A program made the translations under genes and the position numbers. Positions 43,863 to 53,316 of a stretch of DNA of 64,000 nucleotides are shown piece after piece. This stretch comes from Silvimonas iriomotensis (GTDB lineage: Bacteria; Pseudomonadota; Gammaproteobacteria; Burkholderiales; Chitinibacteraceae): the NCBI RefSeq assembly GCF_014645535.1, contig NZ_BMLX01000001.1:365169-429168 (forward strand), in the 5' to 3' direction. The notes beneath the pieces were generated by a model. It saw only the letters and a program-made list of their open reading frames with translations, was not told the origin of the DNA and ran no database searches. Each line of letters opens with the position of its first letter. The stretch's first letter is position 1.

Positions 43863-44894
43863 TTATGCCGGAATAGCGTAAAGCATCAGGTCTTCTCCCG
43901 CTGGCCCGTGGCAACGCAGGTAGAACCTGTAGCCGTCGATGCCTTCCAGCAGCGTCATGGCATCTAGCAGATCGTCTGGACGGTGGTAGACGCTGATTGC
44001 CATGAACGGGCGGCGGGCGGCGATGAAATCAAGCGATGCGCGAAGCGCAGGGACTTCGGCGCCCTCGATGTCGAGCTTGAAGTAAAGCTGGCCCTCTTTA
44101 TCGAAATCAGAGAGCAAGGCGGTGTTTACCTGGTCTTCAGCGCCGGCATCCAGCGCTGATCCAACCGAGCCCAGGGCATTGAAACCCATCATGCCGCGCA
44201 CGTCAGAAACCGCTTCCTGGCGGAAAGTGACACGGTCGGGCTGGACGAGGCCTGCCAGCCGCTGTTGCGCGCGCGCAATGTTGTTTGCATCCGGCTCAAC
44301 AAGGCACAGATGCCCGAACCGGCCACCGGTCATGCTGACAAACTCTTCGGCCGTATCGCCATCAAATGCGCCGGCATCGATATAGGTGACTGCGGGGGAC
44401 AGCGCATCAAGCAGGAAGGGGACATCGCGACGTGCGCTCGAGACAATCTGTTCGAACTCCCCGGTGAGCCTGAACGCCAGATGACCAGACAGCGTGCTGC
44501 GCGATAGATCGTCGCTGAAAAGCTGGCTGATGTACTCATAGCGGCCCAGTTTTTCACGCAACCGGGCTGGCGCTTCGAAGAACAGATAAGGCAGAACGCT
44601 GGATGCCGCGGCGTGAAATAGCCTCGTAAACGGGCGCACATCCAGGTCGGGGTAGCGCGCATGAATCTCGGCACGCTTGTTCAGGTACGAGAACCCGGGC
44701 TGGTAGATGCACACATACAGCACCAGCGGTTCAGCAGGCGCGCGCGCGGCAAACAGATCAAGGTTGGTGACCTCGTGCCCGTCAATGACGGTGCCGAGTT
44801 TGGCCGGTGTGTCATCGACAAAGATGAACGGTGCGTCGATGGCTTGCCCGATTTTGCGGCCAAGAAATCCTGCCCCGTATAACCCAGTCAGCAT
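43863..44894 (-). CDS. FkbM-family methyltransferase with N-terminal nucleotide-binding-like region
   Basis: The protein has 343 residues. The N-terminal ~60 residues (LYGAGFLGRKIGQAIDAPFI, FVDDTPAKLG) resemble the small Rossmann-like domain seen ahead of PglD-type and sugar-modifying enzymes. The C-terminal half is an FkbM SAM-dependent methyltransferase, with YIDAGAFDGDTAEEFVSM as motif I and YFKLDIEGAEVPALRASLDF. Such enzymes methylate sugars or other hydroxyls in surface glycans. ATG at 44894 has GGAG 7 bases upstream. It follows the phyH-like gene by 26 bases, probably one operon. Confidence 0.85.
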   Translation of the reverse strand: MLTGLYGAGFLGRKIGQAIDAPFIFVDDTPAKLGTVIDGHEVTNLDLFAARAPAEPLVLYVCIYQPGFSYLNKRAEIHARYPDLDVRPFTRLFHAAASSVLPYLFFEAPARLREKLGRYEYISQLFSDDLSRSTLSGHLAFRLTGEFEQIVSSARRDVPFLLDALSPAVTYIDAGAFDGDTAEEFVSMTGGRFGHLCLVEPDANNIARAQQRLAGLVQPDRVTFRQEAVSDVRGMMGFNALGSVGSALDAGAEDQVNTALLSDFDKEGQLYFKLDIEGAEVPALRASLDFIAARRPFMAISVYHRPDDLLDAMTLLEGIDGYRFYLRCHGPAGEDLMLYAIPA

Positions 44895-44920
44895 TACTGC
44901 ACTCCAGAAAATGTGGCGTT

Positions 44921-45748
44921 CTAGCGGACAATCCGCCGCTGGCGCCACTCGATGGCATCAGCGGCAGGCGCCCAGCGAAAATTCAGATATTTCCGGATGG
45001 CCGGATCGTCGGGAACAGCGGCGCCGGTCCGGCTCATTGCGCTGGGAATATCGATCTGCTGCGCCATGAACGGCAAGCCGATGACATGGTTTACCGCGCG
45101 GCGAACGTGAGCGGACTGGTTGATCCCGGCCCGGTGAAAGACCATGGCGTCCAGAATCAGAAACGAGCCTGCCGGTACTGCGAGCTGCTTTTCAAATTTC
45201 CGGGCAAAGGCATCGGTCGGAAAAGGCGCAACGTGATGCGTGCCGGGAAGCACGAAAGTGGCGCCATTTTCAAAGGTGAATTCATCAATACAGAGCAGCG
45301 CGTTCATCGCCATCGGCTTTGAACTGGTCCAGTGCTGGTAGTTGAGATCCCGGTGCCATCTGGCCTGATAGTTTTCCCGGTCCGGCCGGTTAATGATGCC
45401 GTTCTGCATCATCAGCACGAATTCAGGCCCCAGAAAACGCCGCGTGAGCTCCATCAACGGTGCCGCTGTGGCGACCGTGAGGAAGTCGGGCTCGTAAGAC
45501 AGCATGCAACGTGCAATGTCGGCATCGTTGATTTTCAGAAGGTCTGACTCAGTGCCGATTTCGGCAATCTGTTTCGCATAGGCCCGGTCAAGACCGGCTT
45601 TGAGCGATTCGATGAATTCTGCGCTGAAACCGCTGGCGAGCGTGGTGTAGCCGTTGATCCGCAGTTCGGCAATGGCCTCGTCGATCTGGTCCGCTTGCTC
45701 AAGTTGCTCAGACACCCCGTAGGCGCTGAAAGACTGTTCGGTACTCAT
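44921..45748 (-). CDS. Phytanoyl-CoA dioxygenase (PhyH)-like oxygenase
   Basis: This Fe(II)/2-oxoglutarate-dependent oxygenase-type protein has 275 residues. The iron-site HxD is present in ARWHRDLNYQHW, and the distal His/Arg lie in MVFHRAGINQSAHVRRAVNH. A central ENGATFVLPGTHH is typical of PhyH enzymes. Bacterial PhyH proteins act on diverse small molecules. Pairing with an FkbM methyltransferase suggests hydroxylation followed by O-methylation of a glycan or secondary metabolite (inference). It is upstream of fkbM in the same operon. Confidence 0.88.
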   Translation of the reverse strand: MSTEQSFSAYGVSEQLEQADQIDEAIAELRINGYTTLASGFSAEFIESLKAGLDRAYAKQIAEIGTESDLLKINDADIARCMLSYEPDFLTVATAAPLMELTRRFLGPEFVLMMQNGIINRPDRENYQARWHRDLNYQHWTSSKPMAMNALLCIDEFTFENGATFVLPGTHHVAPFPTDAFARKFEKQLAVPAGSFLILDAMVFHRAGINQSAHVRRAVNHVIGLPFMAQQIDIPSAMSRTGAAVPDDPAIRKYLNFRWAPAADAIEWRQRRIVR

Positions 45749-45872
45749 GCTGCCATCCCGTCTGTAAGCATTGCATGATTGTACACGCCGGTGTCAGCCA
45801 CCGAGCAAGCGGCCACGCGATTGCAGCCAGCAGGAGCCCAGGCGCGGCAATCTGTCGTTTTTTGGCCTTCTT

Positions 45873-46286
45873 TTATGCGCTATGCCGCCTCAACCGTACC
45901 CGGCCATCTGGCATGAACCACGTGCCAAATCGCACCAGGCCAGTTTGTTTGAGATGGCAGATCAGCATGTAACTGAGCATGGCTTCGTCATCGGGCGTTT
46001 TCAGTTCGATTTCGATTGCCTGCAGCCGTGGTTCGTATTGCAGCAGGGTCGATTCAATCATCCGTTTCAGGCGGTGCGCACTGGCAGGCAGTTCGCGGTA
46101 GATGCTGGTCAGATCAGGCAAGCCGTACTCGGGCAAGTGCGAAAGGCTGCCGGCGCGCGTATTGAGCACGCACTGGATGTTGTCCATGACGCTGAGGATG
46201 GTCTGCGTCTTGTCGTCGTATTCGTCTACCGGGGTGCCGTCGGCAAAGCTGCCCAGCAAGCGTTCATACAAACCCGGGCCGCTCAT
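45873..46286 (-). CDS. tssE: Type VI secretion baseplate protein TssE
   Basis: This baseplate wedge protein of 137 residues is of the gp25/GPW family. It reads LYERLLGSF early, the invariant NIQCVLNTRAGSLSHLPEYG segment, LPDLTSIY, and LKRMIESTLLQYEPRL. The stop of tssJ overlaps its start (ATGA). The frame is intact, but the rest of the locus is incomplete. Confidence 0.93.
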   Translation of the reverse strand: MSGPGLYERLLGSFADGTPVDEYDDKTQTILSVMDNIQCVLNTRAGSLSHLPEYGLPDLTSIYRELPASAHRLKRMIESTLLQYEPRLQAIEIELKTPDDEAMLSYMLICHLKQTGLVRFGTWFMPDGRVRLRRHSA

Positions 46287-46819
46287 GTATTGGCCTTGGG
46301 GGGCGGATCGCGCTTGATGGTGTAGCCGGTGACCGACAGCCTGACCGGCTTGTCATCAGACAGGTCAGCGCGCGGGATCATCACGTGCCAGGTGTTGTCC
46401 TTGTTTTCCTTGCGAAAGAACACCGCCACGCCGACAGCTTGCGTGGTTTGGTCCAGTGGTTCGTCCAGGCTGACGGTGGCACCGGGGCGCAGCAGCAGTT
46501 CCTTGCGGGCAACCAGGGTGTCTTTGAGGACTGTGTTGTCGTCGGCCAGGATTTTGTCGTAGGGCGCATCTTGTAGTGCTTTGCCGTCTTTGAGCTGGTA
46601 CACGCGGACCACCACGGACATGGGTTGATCCTTGTCATCGCTGTTGATGCTTTCCCGGGCGACGAGATCAAGTTTCAGGGTCAGTGTCTGCGCAATGAAG
46701 ATGGCGCGGGCAGTGCTGACCGAGGCTTGTTTGACGGTCTGCACCGCACCGCAAGCACCCAGTAACAAAGCCAGACTGAGTGCGGCAAGGCAGGGGACGG
46801 GTTTCATGAAGGGTTTCAT
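46283..46819 (-). CDS. tssJ: Type VI secretion lipoprotein TssJ
   Basis: This outer-membrane lipoprotein of ~178 residues would anchor the TssM/TssL membrane complex, which is absent here. The signal ends in the lipobox LLGAC. The transthyretin-like fold shows SVVVRVYQLKDGKALQDAPY, LRPGATVSLDEPLDQTTQAV and VGVAVFFRKENKDNTWHV. ATG at 46819 is preferred to a TTG upstream. It lies between tssG and tssE with a short gap and a 4-base overlap respectively. Confidence 0.9.
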   Translation of the reverse strand: MKPFMKPVPCLAALSLALLLGACGAVQTVKQASVSTARAIFIAQTLTLKLDLVARESINSDDKDQPMSVVVRVYQLKDGKALQDAPYDKILADDNTVLKDTLVARKELLLRPGATVSLDEPLDQTTQAVGVAVFFRKENKDNTWHVMIPRADLSDDKPVRLSVTGYTIKRDPPPKANT

Positions 46820-46848
46820 CGGGTTATCCAGAAAACGGGGTAACAAGG

Positions 46849-47895
46849 TCAAGCCACAGCAAAGCCGCTATAACGGCCCAGGCGGATATCAAACGGTCTG
46901 CCCGGCGCAGGCTTGCCGTTCACGGCGGTCAGGCCGAGCCGCGGCGCGTACTTGCCCAGTTGCGATGGCGGCAGCTGTGCCGGGTCTAGCCGCAACACGA
47001 GTTCGGCATCGAGCTTGTAGCCCAGATAGACGCGCAGCATTTGCAATAGCTCGGTATGCGTGGCACCGCCGGGCAGCAGCGCGGGCAGGTCGGCCTCAGG
47101 CGCGGGCGTGATCAAGACGCGCACGGTGCTGTTACGGTCGGTCAGGCGTTGCCCCAGTACCAGCGTGCCAGCTCGCAGCACAGCGTTGCCCAGCCGGGCG
47201 GGTTCTTCCAGCAGGCGTGTGACCGGGTGGCAGGATTCCACGGTCACCTGCTGGCAGGCCAGCGTGGCGCGCACCACGGCAACCAGGCCTTCCGCCGTGC
47301 GGGTGCGTTGCCCGCCCTGGCCCAGCAAGGCCATGAAACGGGCGCAGATATGTTCGTCCGGCTGGTGTATGCCCAGCCCGACCAGCCCCAGTAAAGAGGT
47401 GGAGGTACGGTCTGTGGCGCCGCGTTCAAAACTGACCGGGTAGCGATACTTGCGCCAGACCCGGTAATACAGCGTGACAATGCGGTGGTGGAACAGGTCC
47501 AGAAAACCTTGCAGCGCCTCGTGCCCTTCGCGGCGAGTGGAAATATCGTCAAGCAGATACCAGGGCATGCGGGCATCCACGCCGTACAACCCCAGAAACG
47601 TGGTGCGCACCGCGGGCGGGGCATCGGGCCGATCCGGATCAACCTGCACCCCGGCCAGTTCGCTGCCGGGGAAACCCAGCCCGGGATAAGAGCGGAACCG
47701 TACCGGATCTGCAGCAGGTGAATCTGCGCTGCCTAACGGTGGCCGGCCGGGCTGGGCGCGATCCAGCAGTTCGCAGAACTGGTAGAAATTGAACCCGCTG
47801 GCGCGACGCAACAGGGTGGGAACAAGGCCCTCGCCGGTGACAGGCGTGACAACCGGCCGCCAGCTTTGAAACCCGGATCTGGCGCTGGCGTTCAT
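46849..47895 (-). CDS. tssG: Type VI secretion baseplate protein TssG
   Basis: This baseplate protein of ~348 residues partners TssF. Its N-terminal FNFYQFCELLDRAQP, VRFRSYPGLGFPGSEL, LDLFHHRIVTLYYRVWRKYR and the C-terminal GKYAPRLGLT match the TssG family. ATG at 47895 overlaps the tssF stop (ATGA). The frame is complete. Confidence 0.93.
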   Translation of the reverse strand: MNASARSGFQSWRPVVTPVTGEGLVPTLLRRASGFNFYQFCELLDRAQPGRPPLGSADSPAADPVRFRSYPGLGFPGSELAGVQVDPDRPDAPPAVRTTFLGLYGVDARMPWYLLDDISTRREGHEALQGFLDLFHHRIVTLYYRVWRKYRYPVSFERGATDRTSTSLLGLVGLGIHQPDEHICARFMALLGQGGQRTRTAEGLVAVVRATLACQQVTVESCHPVTRLLEEPARLGNAVLRAGTLVLGQRLTDRNSTVRVLITPAPEADLPALLPGGATHTELLQMLRVYLGYKLDAELVLRLDPAQLPPSQLGKYAPRLGLTAVNGKPAPGRPFDIRLGRYSGFAVA

Positions 47896-49673
47896 AAGGT
47901 CACCACCGGGGCGGTATCCGGCGCCCACGTCAGCCGTTTGCCATTGGGTTGGCACAGCAGCACCAGTTGCGTGAACAGGTTCATATCGGCGTACGCGGCC
48001 AGAAAACGGTGCAGGAGTTCGCCGAACAGATCGACATCACCCTCACCGGCAAAGTGCTGGCTGTCCAGGGTCACGGTGATCTCGACACCGCGCAGCACGC
48101 AGCCTTGTTCCACCCGCATCAAGGGCCGGTGGGCCACGGCGACGATGCCTTGCAGGCGACGGCGGTTCATTTCATCGTCGGTCCAGTCATACAGGGCCAG
48201 CGTGCCGCGCAGGACTTCGGCATCCATCAAGGACAGATAGTTGGGCGCCAGGTGCGACAGCACGCGCCAGTGAAAGCGGTCTTCGGTGGGCGGGTAAACG
48301 GGCAGGGTGGGGGCGGTGATATTGCGGACCCGGGCCACGCAAGGGTAGCCCACCGTCATATCCAGAATCTGCGATTCACGCAGCGCCTTGCGCGGCAACA
48401 GGCCGTTGGTGCCGGTGACGCGCAGCGACAGGGTTTCGACCGGCAACCGGGTTTGCGTCTGCCAGGCGTGGCCACCCAGTACCAGCCAGGTATCATGCAG
48501 CCCCGACGCGCCACGCCGCACGCGCGTATGAAAATACCGCTCCGGTGTGTCATGTCGCAGCATGCCGCCCCGATGCCGGAAACTGGTAAACGGCGTGTAG
48601 CTGTGGCGGCTGCTGTCGGTATGGTCGAACGATTGCACGGCATCGACCGACCAGGTTTCGATCGGCGCATCTTCCCGCAGCATGGGGATCACGCGGTATT
48701 CCGGCTCCATGTGATCAACGCGGATGGGTTCGGCTTCCAGTTCGAACAGATTGATGGCCGGCGTGCAGTGCAGGCGGATCTGTTCTGCCGAGAACGGCAT
48801 GTCTGCCGGGTAACGTTGATTGAGAACGATGTCGATTTCCAGCCAGTCCGCATCGCCCGGCACTTTGGTGATCTGCAGCCCGCACAAATCCAGGAACATG
48901 AATTTTTCGCGGAAGGTGAAGTACTCCAGCAGCCGCTGATAACCGCCAAAGGCATTGTCGGCCTTGGGCCAGAGGCGTTCATCCGCGCCAAACCCGGCCG
49001 GCTCCATGCGCAAACCGGCAGAGAGCGCCTGAATGGCAGCGTCGGTGGTCGTGCCGGTGGCGCGGGCCTCGATATGGTGGACCTGCCGGGTCAGTGCCAA
49101 GCGCAGGGCGCAAGCGACCGGGGCATCGGCATTGATAAACAGCCGGATGCGCGAGAAATCAAGCTGTTCGCGTTTGCCTTGGCCTTCCAGTGCAAAGCGC
49201 AAACGGATGGCAGAACGACCATCGTTGCGGATAACCGGACTGGCTTCGATCAGGTTCAGCGGCAATAACGGCACGGCTTGCGTCGTGCGGTACAGGCAGC
49301 GCACCTGGCTGGGCGCGACCGGTGTGCCACGCAGCTCCAGGCCGGGCGGGACGGATTCACTGTGCTGCAGCGCCTGCATCTGCGGCGTCAATTCCACTAC
49401 GGTCAGCGATGGAATCATGCGCAGGTAATGTGGCCACAGCAGGCTCATCAGGCCTTCGGTCAGCTCGGGCAGATCGTCATCAAGCTTTTGCCGCAAACGC
49501 CCGGTGAGAAACGCAAAGCCTTCAAACAAACGCTCTACAAACGGGTCGCGTTCCCCTACGCGGTCCAGGTTCAAGAGTGCCGCCCGGTCCGGATGGGCCT
49601 GGGCAAATTCGCGGCCGGCTTCGCGCAGATAGCGCATTTCGGCTTCGTAGTACTTGAGAATGGTGTCGTCCAT
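47892..49673 (-). CDS. tssF: Type VI secretion baseplate protein TssF (VasA)
   Basis: This baseplate wedge protein is 593 residues, the usual length. It starts ILKYYEAEMRYLREAGREFA, then RVGERDPFVERLFEGFAFLT and LRQKLDDDLPELTEGLMSLL, all family landmarks. The frame is intact and translationally coupled to tssG. Upstream lies the truncated tssA, 60 bases away. Confidence 0.95.
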   Translation of the reverse strand: MDDTILKYYEAEMRYLREAGREFAQAHPDRAALLNLDRVGERDPFVERLFEGFAFLTGRLRQKLDDDLPELTEGLMSLLWPHYLRMIPSLTVVELTPQMQALQHSESVPPGLELRGTPVAPSQVRCLYRTTQAVPLLPLNLIEASPVIRNDGRSAIRLRFALEGQGKREQLDFSRIRLFINADAPVACALRLALTRQVHHIEARATGTTTDAAIQALSAGLRMEPAGFGADERLWPKADNAFGGYQRLLEYFTFREKFMFLDLCGLQITKVPGDADWLEIDIVLNQRYPADMPFSAEQIRLHCTPAINLFELEAEPIRVDHMEPEYRVIPMLREDAPIETWSVDAVQSFDHTDSSRHSYTPFTSFRHRGGMLRHDTPERYFHTRVRRGASGLHDTWLVLGGHAWQTQTRLPVETLSLRVTGTNGLLPRKALRESQILDMTVGYPCVARVRNITAPTLPVYPPTEDRFHWRVLSHLAPNYLSLMDAEVLRGTLALYDWTDDEMNRRRLQGIVAVAHRPLMRVEQGCVLRGVEITVTLDSQHFAGEGDVDLFGELLHRFLAAYADMNLFTQLVLLCQPNGKRLTWAPDTAPVVTL

Positions 49674-49733
49674 ACAATGCCAGTGACAGGTTCAGTTCAT
49701 GCCGGTCGCGCGGACCGGAGGGAAGGCGGGCGT

Positions 49734-51023
49734 TCAGCGCGTGGGCAGGCCCAGCGACAAGGTGCGGACCGGGTCCAGCGCCGCCAGCGCGCCATGCACA
49801 TGTTCAAGCCGCTGCTGCAGGGTGATCTTGTCCACATCCTTGCGCTGCGCCCGCTGTTGCAACACGCGCCATTGCTGGGCCTTGATCTCGAACGCCAGCG
49901 CGGGCGCCCACTGATCAAGCCGGAATGTTTCGATCATGCCGTCCAGCTCGGTCAGCAGATGCAATGCCATATCGCTGCGACCATGCTGTTCCGCCAGTTG
50001 GGCCATCAACAGCGTGCGCAGACATTGCTGGTGCGCGCCCGGGACATGCGGCAGGTCGCGTACCCATTGCCAGGCGGCTTCCAGCCCTTTTTCCGTTGCG
50101 GTAGCGCTGGCCAGTTCCACGGTGTTTTGCCAGTCTGAATCGCTGACGCCAGGCGGCGGCTGCACAATGCTGTCGCCCGCCTCCAGATCACGGATGACGG
50201 CGTGGCGGGAAATCCACTCCAGCGTGCTGTCATCGGCAAACGGAGTGCCATCGCTGAAACTGAGGCGTTCTACGCCGGCCAGCCGGTCGCGCATTTGCGC
50301 AAAATCAGTCAGCAGCATGTCTTGCCAGCCAGCGTAAAGCGGGCCCGCCTGGCCTTGCGCTTGCCAGGCCAGATACTGCAAATCCAGCCAGAAATGATTA
50401 GCGCCTTCGGCAAACGCCAGCTCCACGCGCTCCAGCAGCTCATGCCACTGTTGCTGCAGCACCAGCCGTTTCAGATGCTGTTGCAGATCCTGGCGCGGCG
50501 GCGGCAGGCGGGTGCGGCCTTGTCCATCATGCGGCGGCGGGCTGGTGACGGTATCCCAGCGCACGCAACGCAGCAGGCGGTAGGCAGGCAGGTAGCCCTC
50601 GGCCTGGCGGCGCAGAAACACGGCCATTTCACGACCCCGATCCAGCAGATCACGCGAAGAACCAATTTCACCCTGTTTGATGGCCGTGCCGGTTTGCGTG
50701 GCGTCTTGCGCGGCAGGCACGTTGCCGCCAGCATCGTTGCCGGCCGCTTCACCCAGCGCCTCAAAGCGATATAACAATGGGTGCAGGTCAGGCCTGACCG
50801 CCTCGTCCCAGGCGGCAAGAGATTGCTCAATCAGCGCCAGCGCAGAGCAGGCGCGCTGTACATCTGTTGCAGACGCGGGCGCGCGCGCCAGAAAGACCTG
50901 AAAACGCTCACCGTTGAGCCATTCCAGCGCGGCTTTTCGGCTTTCTGGCCGGTGCGGCAAGATGGTGTCCGGATAGTGCGCCAGCAGGGCGGCAATCAGC
51001 TCCAGGCCATCGGCCAGGCGATA
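49734..51023 (-). pseudogene. tssA: Truncated type VI secretion gene tssA (N-terminus missing)
   Basis: The frame matches TssA, a sheath-assembly cap/baseplate-associated protein, from within the N-terminal ImpA_N domain (LADGLELIAALLAHYPDTIL then ESRKAALEWLNG) to the C-terminus. At 51024-51026 it hits a stop, and no start codon with a ribosome binding site lies above. The first ~50-60 residues of the family are missing. TTG at 50960 is only an internal codon. The break adjoins the broken end of the opposite-strand clpV fragment, so both were cut by the same event. Function is doubtful. Confidence 0.85.
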
Positions 51024-52099
51024 TCATTCCGCTGCGTGAAGCGCTGGCTGCTTTGCAAAAAAGCCAGCCCGCGCTGGTTCATGCAGAGGTCAATCCGGCC
51101 GTGGTGGCCAACGTGATTGCGGACTGGACCGGCGTCCCGCTGGAAACACTGCTCAAGGATGAGCAAACCGGCTTGCTGGAGCTGGAGTCCCGGTTGGGGC
51201 AGCGGGTAGTCGGGCAAGATTCAGCCCTGCAGCAGCTGGCGTGTAGTTTGCGCACGGCCAGAACCGGCCTGCAAACGGGTGAAGGCCCGGGGGGCATGTT
51301 TTTGCTGGTGGGGCCTTCTGGCACAGGCAAGACAGAAACGGCGCTTGCGCTGGCTGATCTGCTGTTTGGCGGCGAGCGCGCGCTCATTACCATCAATCTT
51401 TCGGAATACCGGGAGGCGCATACCGTCTCGCAACTCAAGGGCTCGCCCCCGGGCTATGTCGGGTATGGTCAGGGCGGGGTGCTGACCGAGGCCGTGCGCC
51501 AGCACCCATACTCTGTGGTCTTGCTTGATGAGGTGGAGAAGGCCCATCGCGATGTGCTGAACCTGTTTTACCAGGTATTTGATCGTGGCTTCATGCGCGA
51601 TGGCGAAGGGCGGGAGATCGATTTTCGCAATACCGTCATCCTGATGACGTCCAATCTGGGCGCCGATGAGATCATGCTGGCGCATGAGGGCGATGCCATG
51701 CCGACTGCGGCAGAACTGGATACAACGATCAGGCCTTTGCTGGTTGAGTATTTCCAGCCTGCCTTGCTGGCGCGGTTCCAGGCCGTCTACTACCGGCCCT
51801 TGAGCCAGCCGGCGCTGGCTTTGGTGGTACAGCTAAAACTGCAGAAACTGCAGCAGCGGGTTGCCCGCCATTATCGCGGACGGCTTGAGTTTGATCCGGC
51901 AGTCTGCACTGCCATTGCGGCGTGCTGCCTTAATGCCGATGTTGGCGCCCGCGCGGTCAGCCATATGCTGGATCAACAAATACTGCCGGAAATGTCACGG
52001 GCGTTGCTGCAATGGCAGGCAGAACACGGCCAGCCGCCTGCGTTGATTGCCTTGCGTTGGGACGAGCAGGCTGCCCAACCCGTGCTGGCGCTGGAGTAA
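51020..52099 (+). pseudogene. clpV: C-terminal fragment of the type VI secretion ATPase ClpV (TssH)
   Basis: About 360 residues remain of the ~880-residue hexameric ATPase that recycles the contracted sheath. The sequence enters at a typical linker (REALAALQKSQPALVHAEVN), then VANVIADWTGVPLETLLKDE, the second-AAA Walker A GPSGTGKTET, Walker B VVLLDEVEKAH, the sensor-1 Asn in LMTSNLGAD, and the ClpB D2 small domain. The N-terminal domain and the first AAA module are missing. No ATG exists at the broken end. Divergent from truncated tssA; the junction lies at about 51,017-51,026. Confidence 0.88.
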
Positions 52100-52111
52100 A
52101 CCGGTGGCGCT

Positions 52112-52741
52112 TTACGGCGCCACCTTCATTGACACCAGTTCTTCGCTGACATGCGCGCGCTGCTGGTCGTTGGCGTCAAAAGTGGTTTCTTCCGCTTTCA
52201 CCCAGCGCTTGGCGTCCGGTGCGTACCAGAGCGTGCGGCTGCTGTGACCACGGATATGGCCAGGTTCGATGGTCCACTGCGCCTGGGCCTCGATCCGGAA
52301 GGTCTTGAAGCGGCCGGCGGCGACATTGACCATTTCCACGCCATCGACGCTGTATTGCTCATCGCGTACTTCTGTGGCGTTGCCGTGCTCCGAGACCGGG
52401 CCGGCAGAATGCAGATTCCAGGTCTGGCCGTGTTCGACCGGAAAGAACAGCGGCCGATCAATCACACGATCCTGGCCGTTCACGGTGAGCACCCGGCCCC
52501 AGTCGGCCTGGGCGGTGCGCGTCTGGGTGACGTCGTTTTGCTGCAAGGTGTATTCGATGCGGCCGTCTGCCACGCGGGTGACGGTGATCTGCTTGGTGAT
52601 CTGGTTGCTGCCACTGGCGGTTTCAGAGACGTCCTGATAACGCCAGGTATCGCCGGCCGCGATATTGGGCGCGTCGCTGTCTGCGGCGTAGCACAAGGTA
52701 CAGAGCAAGATCGCGGGCAGGCTGGCAAAGGCAAACTTCAT
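52112..52741 (-). CDS. Exported beta-rich protein, unknown function
   Basis: The 209-residue protein has a signal peptide (MKFAFASLPAILLCTLCYA, cleaved near residue 19), so it is periplasmic. The mature part is beta-rich (GDTWRYQDVSETASGSNQIT, EYTLQQNDVTQTRTAQADWG, FPVEHGQTWNL, AGRFKTFRIEAQAQW). It ends in TLWYAPDAKRWVK, a pattern often seen in periplasmic beta proteins of unknown role. The ATG at 52741 is chosen over a GTG three codons earlier. It is convergent with the clpV fragment. Confidence 0.75.
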   Translation of the reverse strand: MKFAFASLPAILLCTLCYAADSDAPNIAAGDTWRYQDVSETASGSNQITKQITVTRVADGRIEYTLQQNDVTQTRTAQADWGRVLTVNGQDRVIDRPLFFPVEHGQTWNLHSAGPVSEHGNATEVRDEQYSVDGVEMVNVAAGRFKTFRIEAQAQWTIEPGHIRGHSSRTLWYAPDAKRWVKAEETTFDANDQQRAHVSEELVSMKVAP

Positions 52742-52914
52742 GGTGATCACTTTGATGGCAAGGCTGTGAAAAGGTAACGAACCGGCGGCCAGAGGCGTTG
52801 ACCCGGGTGGGGCCGGTTGTGCTGCCGCCTGGCTTTAATGTGGTTGCGTTCAGGCGCGTGAGTAAAAGCCAGCGGCTATGTTGGATCAGTCTGGATCATT
52901 AAATGGAGATCAGC

Positions 52915-53292
52915 ATGGCAACATTCAATCGCGCGGTTAATTTACCGTTCAATTTGCCGTTTTCTGGTGCGGTGACACAGGCCATCAACCCGTGGAATGC
53001 TTACTTCAAGGTCATGGGTGGCCAGTTCGGGCTGGTGAATATCAATCTGGGCCATTCTTCCAACCCGCAAGTGGAAGCCACGGTGCTGGAAGATGTGGCC
53101 AGTTACGGCAAGCAGCTTGGCCGCATGGGCGATGCGCTGGACGTGCTGATCAAACATCTTGAGCCGCAACTGAAGCTCAATGACGATGAACAACTGGCCA
53201 TGGATCAGTTGAAGGTCATGCTGGCAGAAATCAGACAAGTGAAGCGGCGGGTGGTCAACCAGCAGCAGCACGATCGGCTGCTGGCCAACTAA
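52915..53292 (+). CDS. Small helical protein, unknown function
   Basis: The 125-residue protein starts with MATFNRAVNLPFNLPFSGAV. It has NPWNAYFKVMGGQFGLVNIN and then helical segments (LEDVASYGKQLGRMGDALDV, LKVMLAEIRQVKRRVVNQQQ). There is no signal peptide or membrane helix, so it is cytosolic. No family is recognised. ATG at 52915 has GGAG 6 bases upstream; the in-frame ATG at 52903 is less well placed. Confidence 0.7.
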   Translation: MATFNRAVNLPFNLPFSGAVTQAINPWNAYFKVMGGQFGLVNINLGHSSNPQVEATVLEDVASYGKQLGRMGDALDVLIKHLEPQLKLNDDEQLAMDQLKVMLAEIRQVKRRVVNQQQHDRLLAN

Positions 53293-53316
53293 GCAGGCGG
53301 CGCGGGCCAGTCAGGA

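Noticed and set aside
50996-51217. Minus-strand frame across the tssA/clpV junction as a new small gene
   Set aside because: It is the antisense frame of the clpV fragment running into the scar; no start signal.
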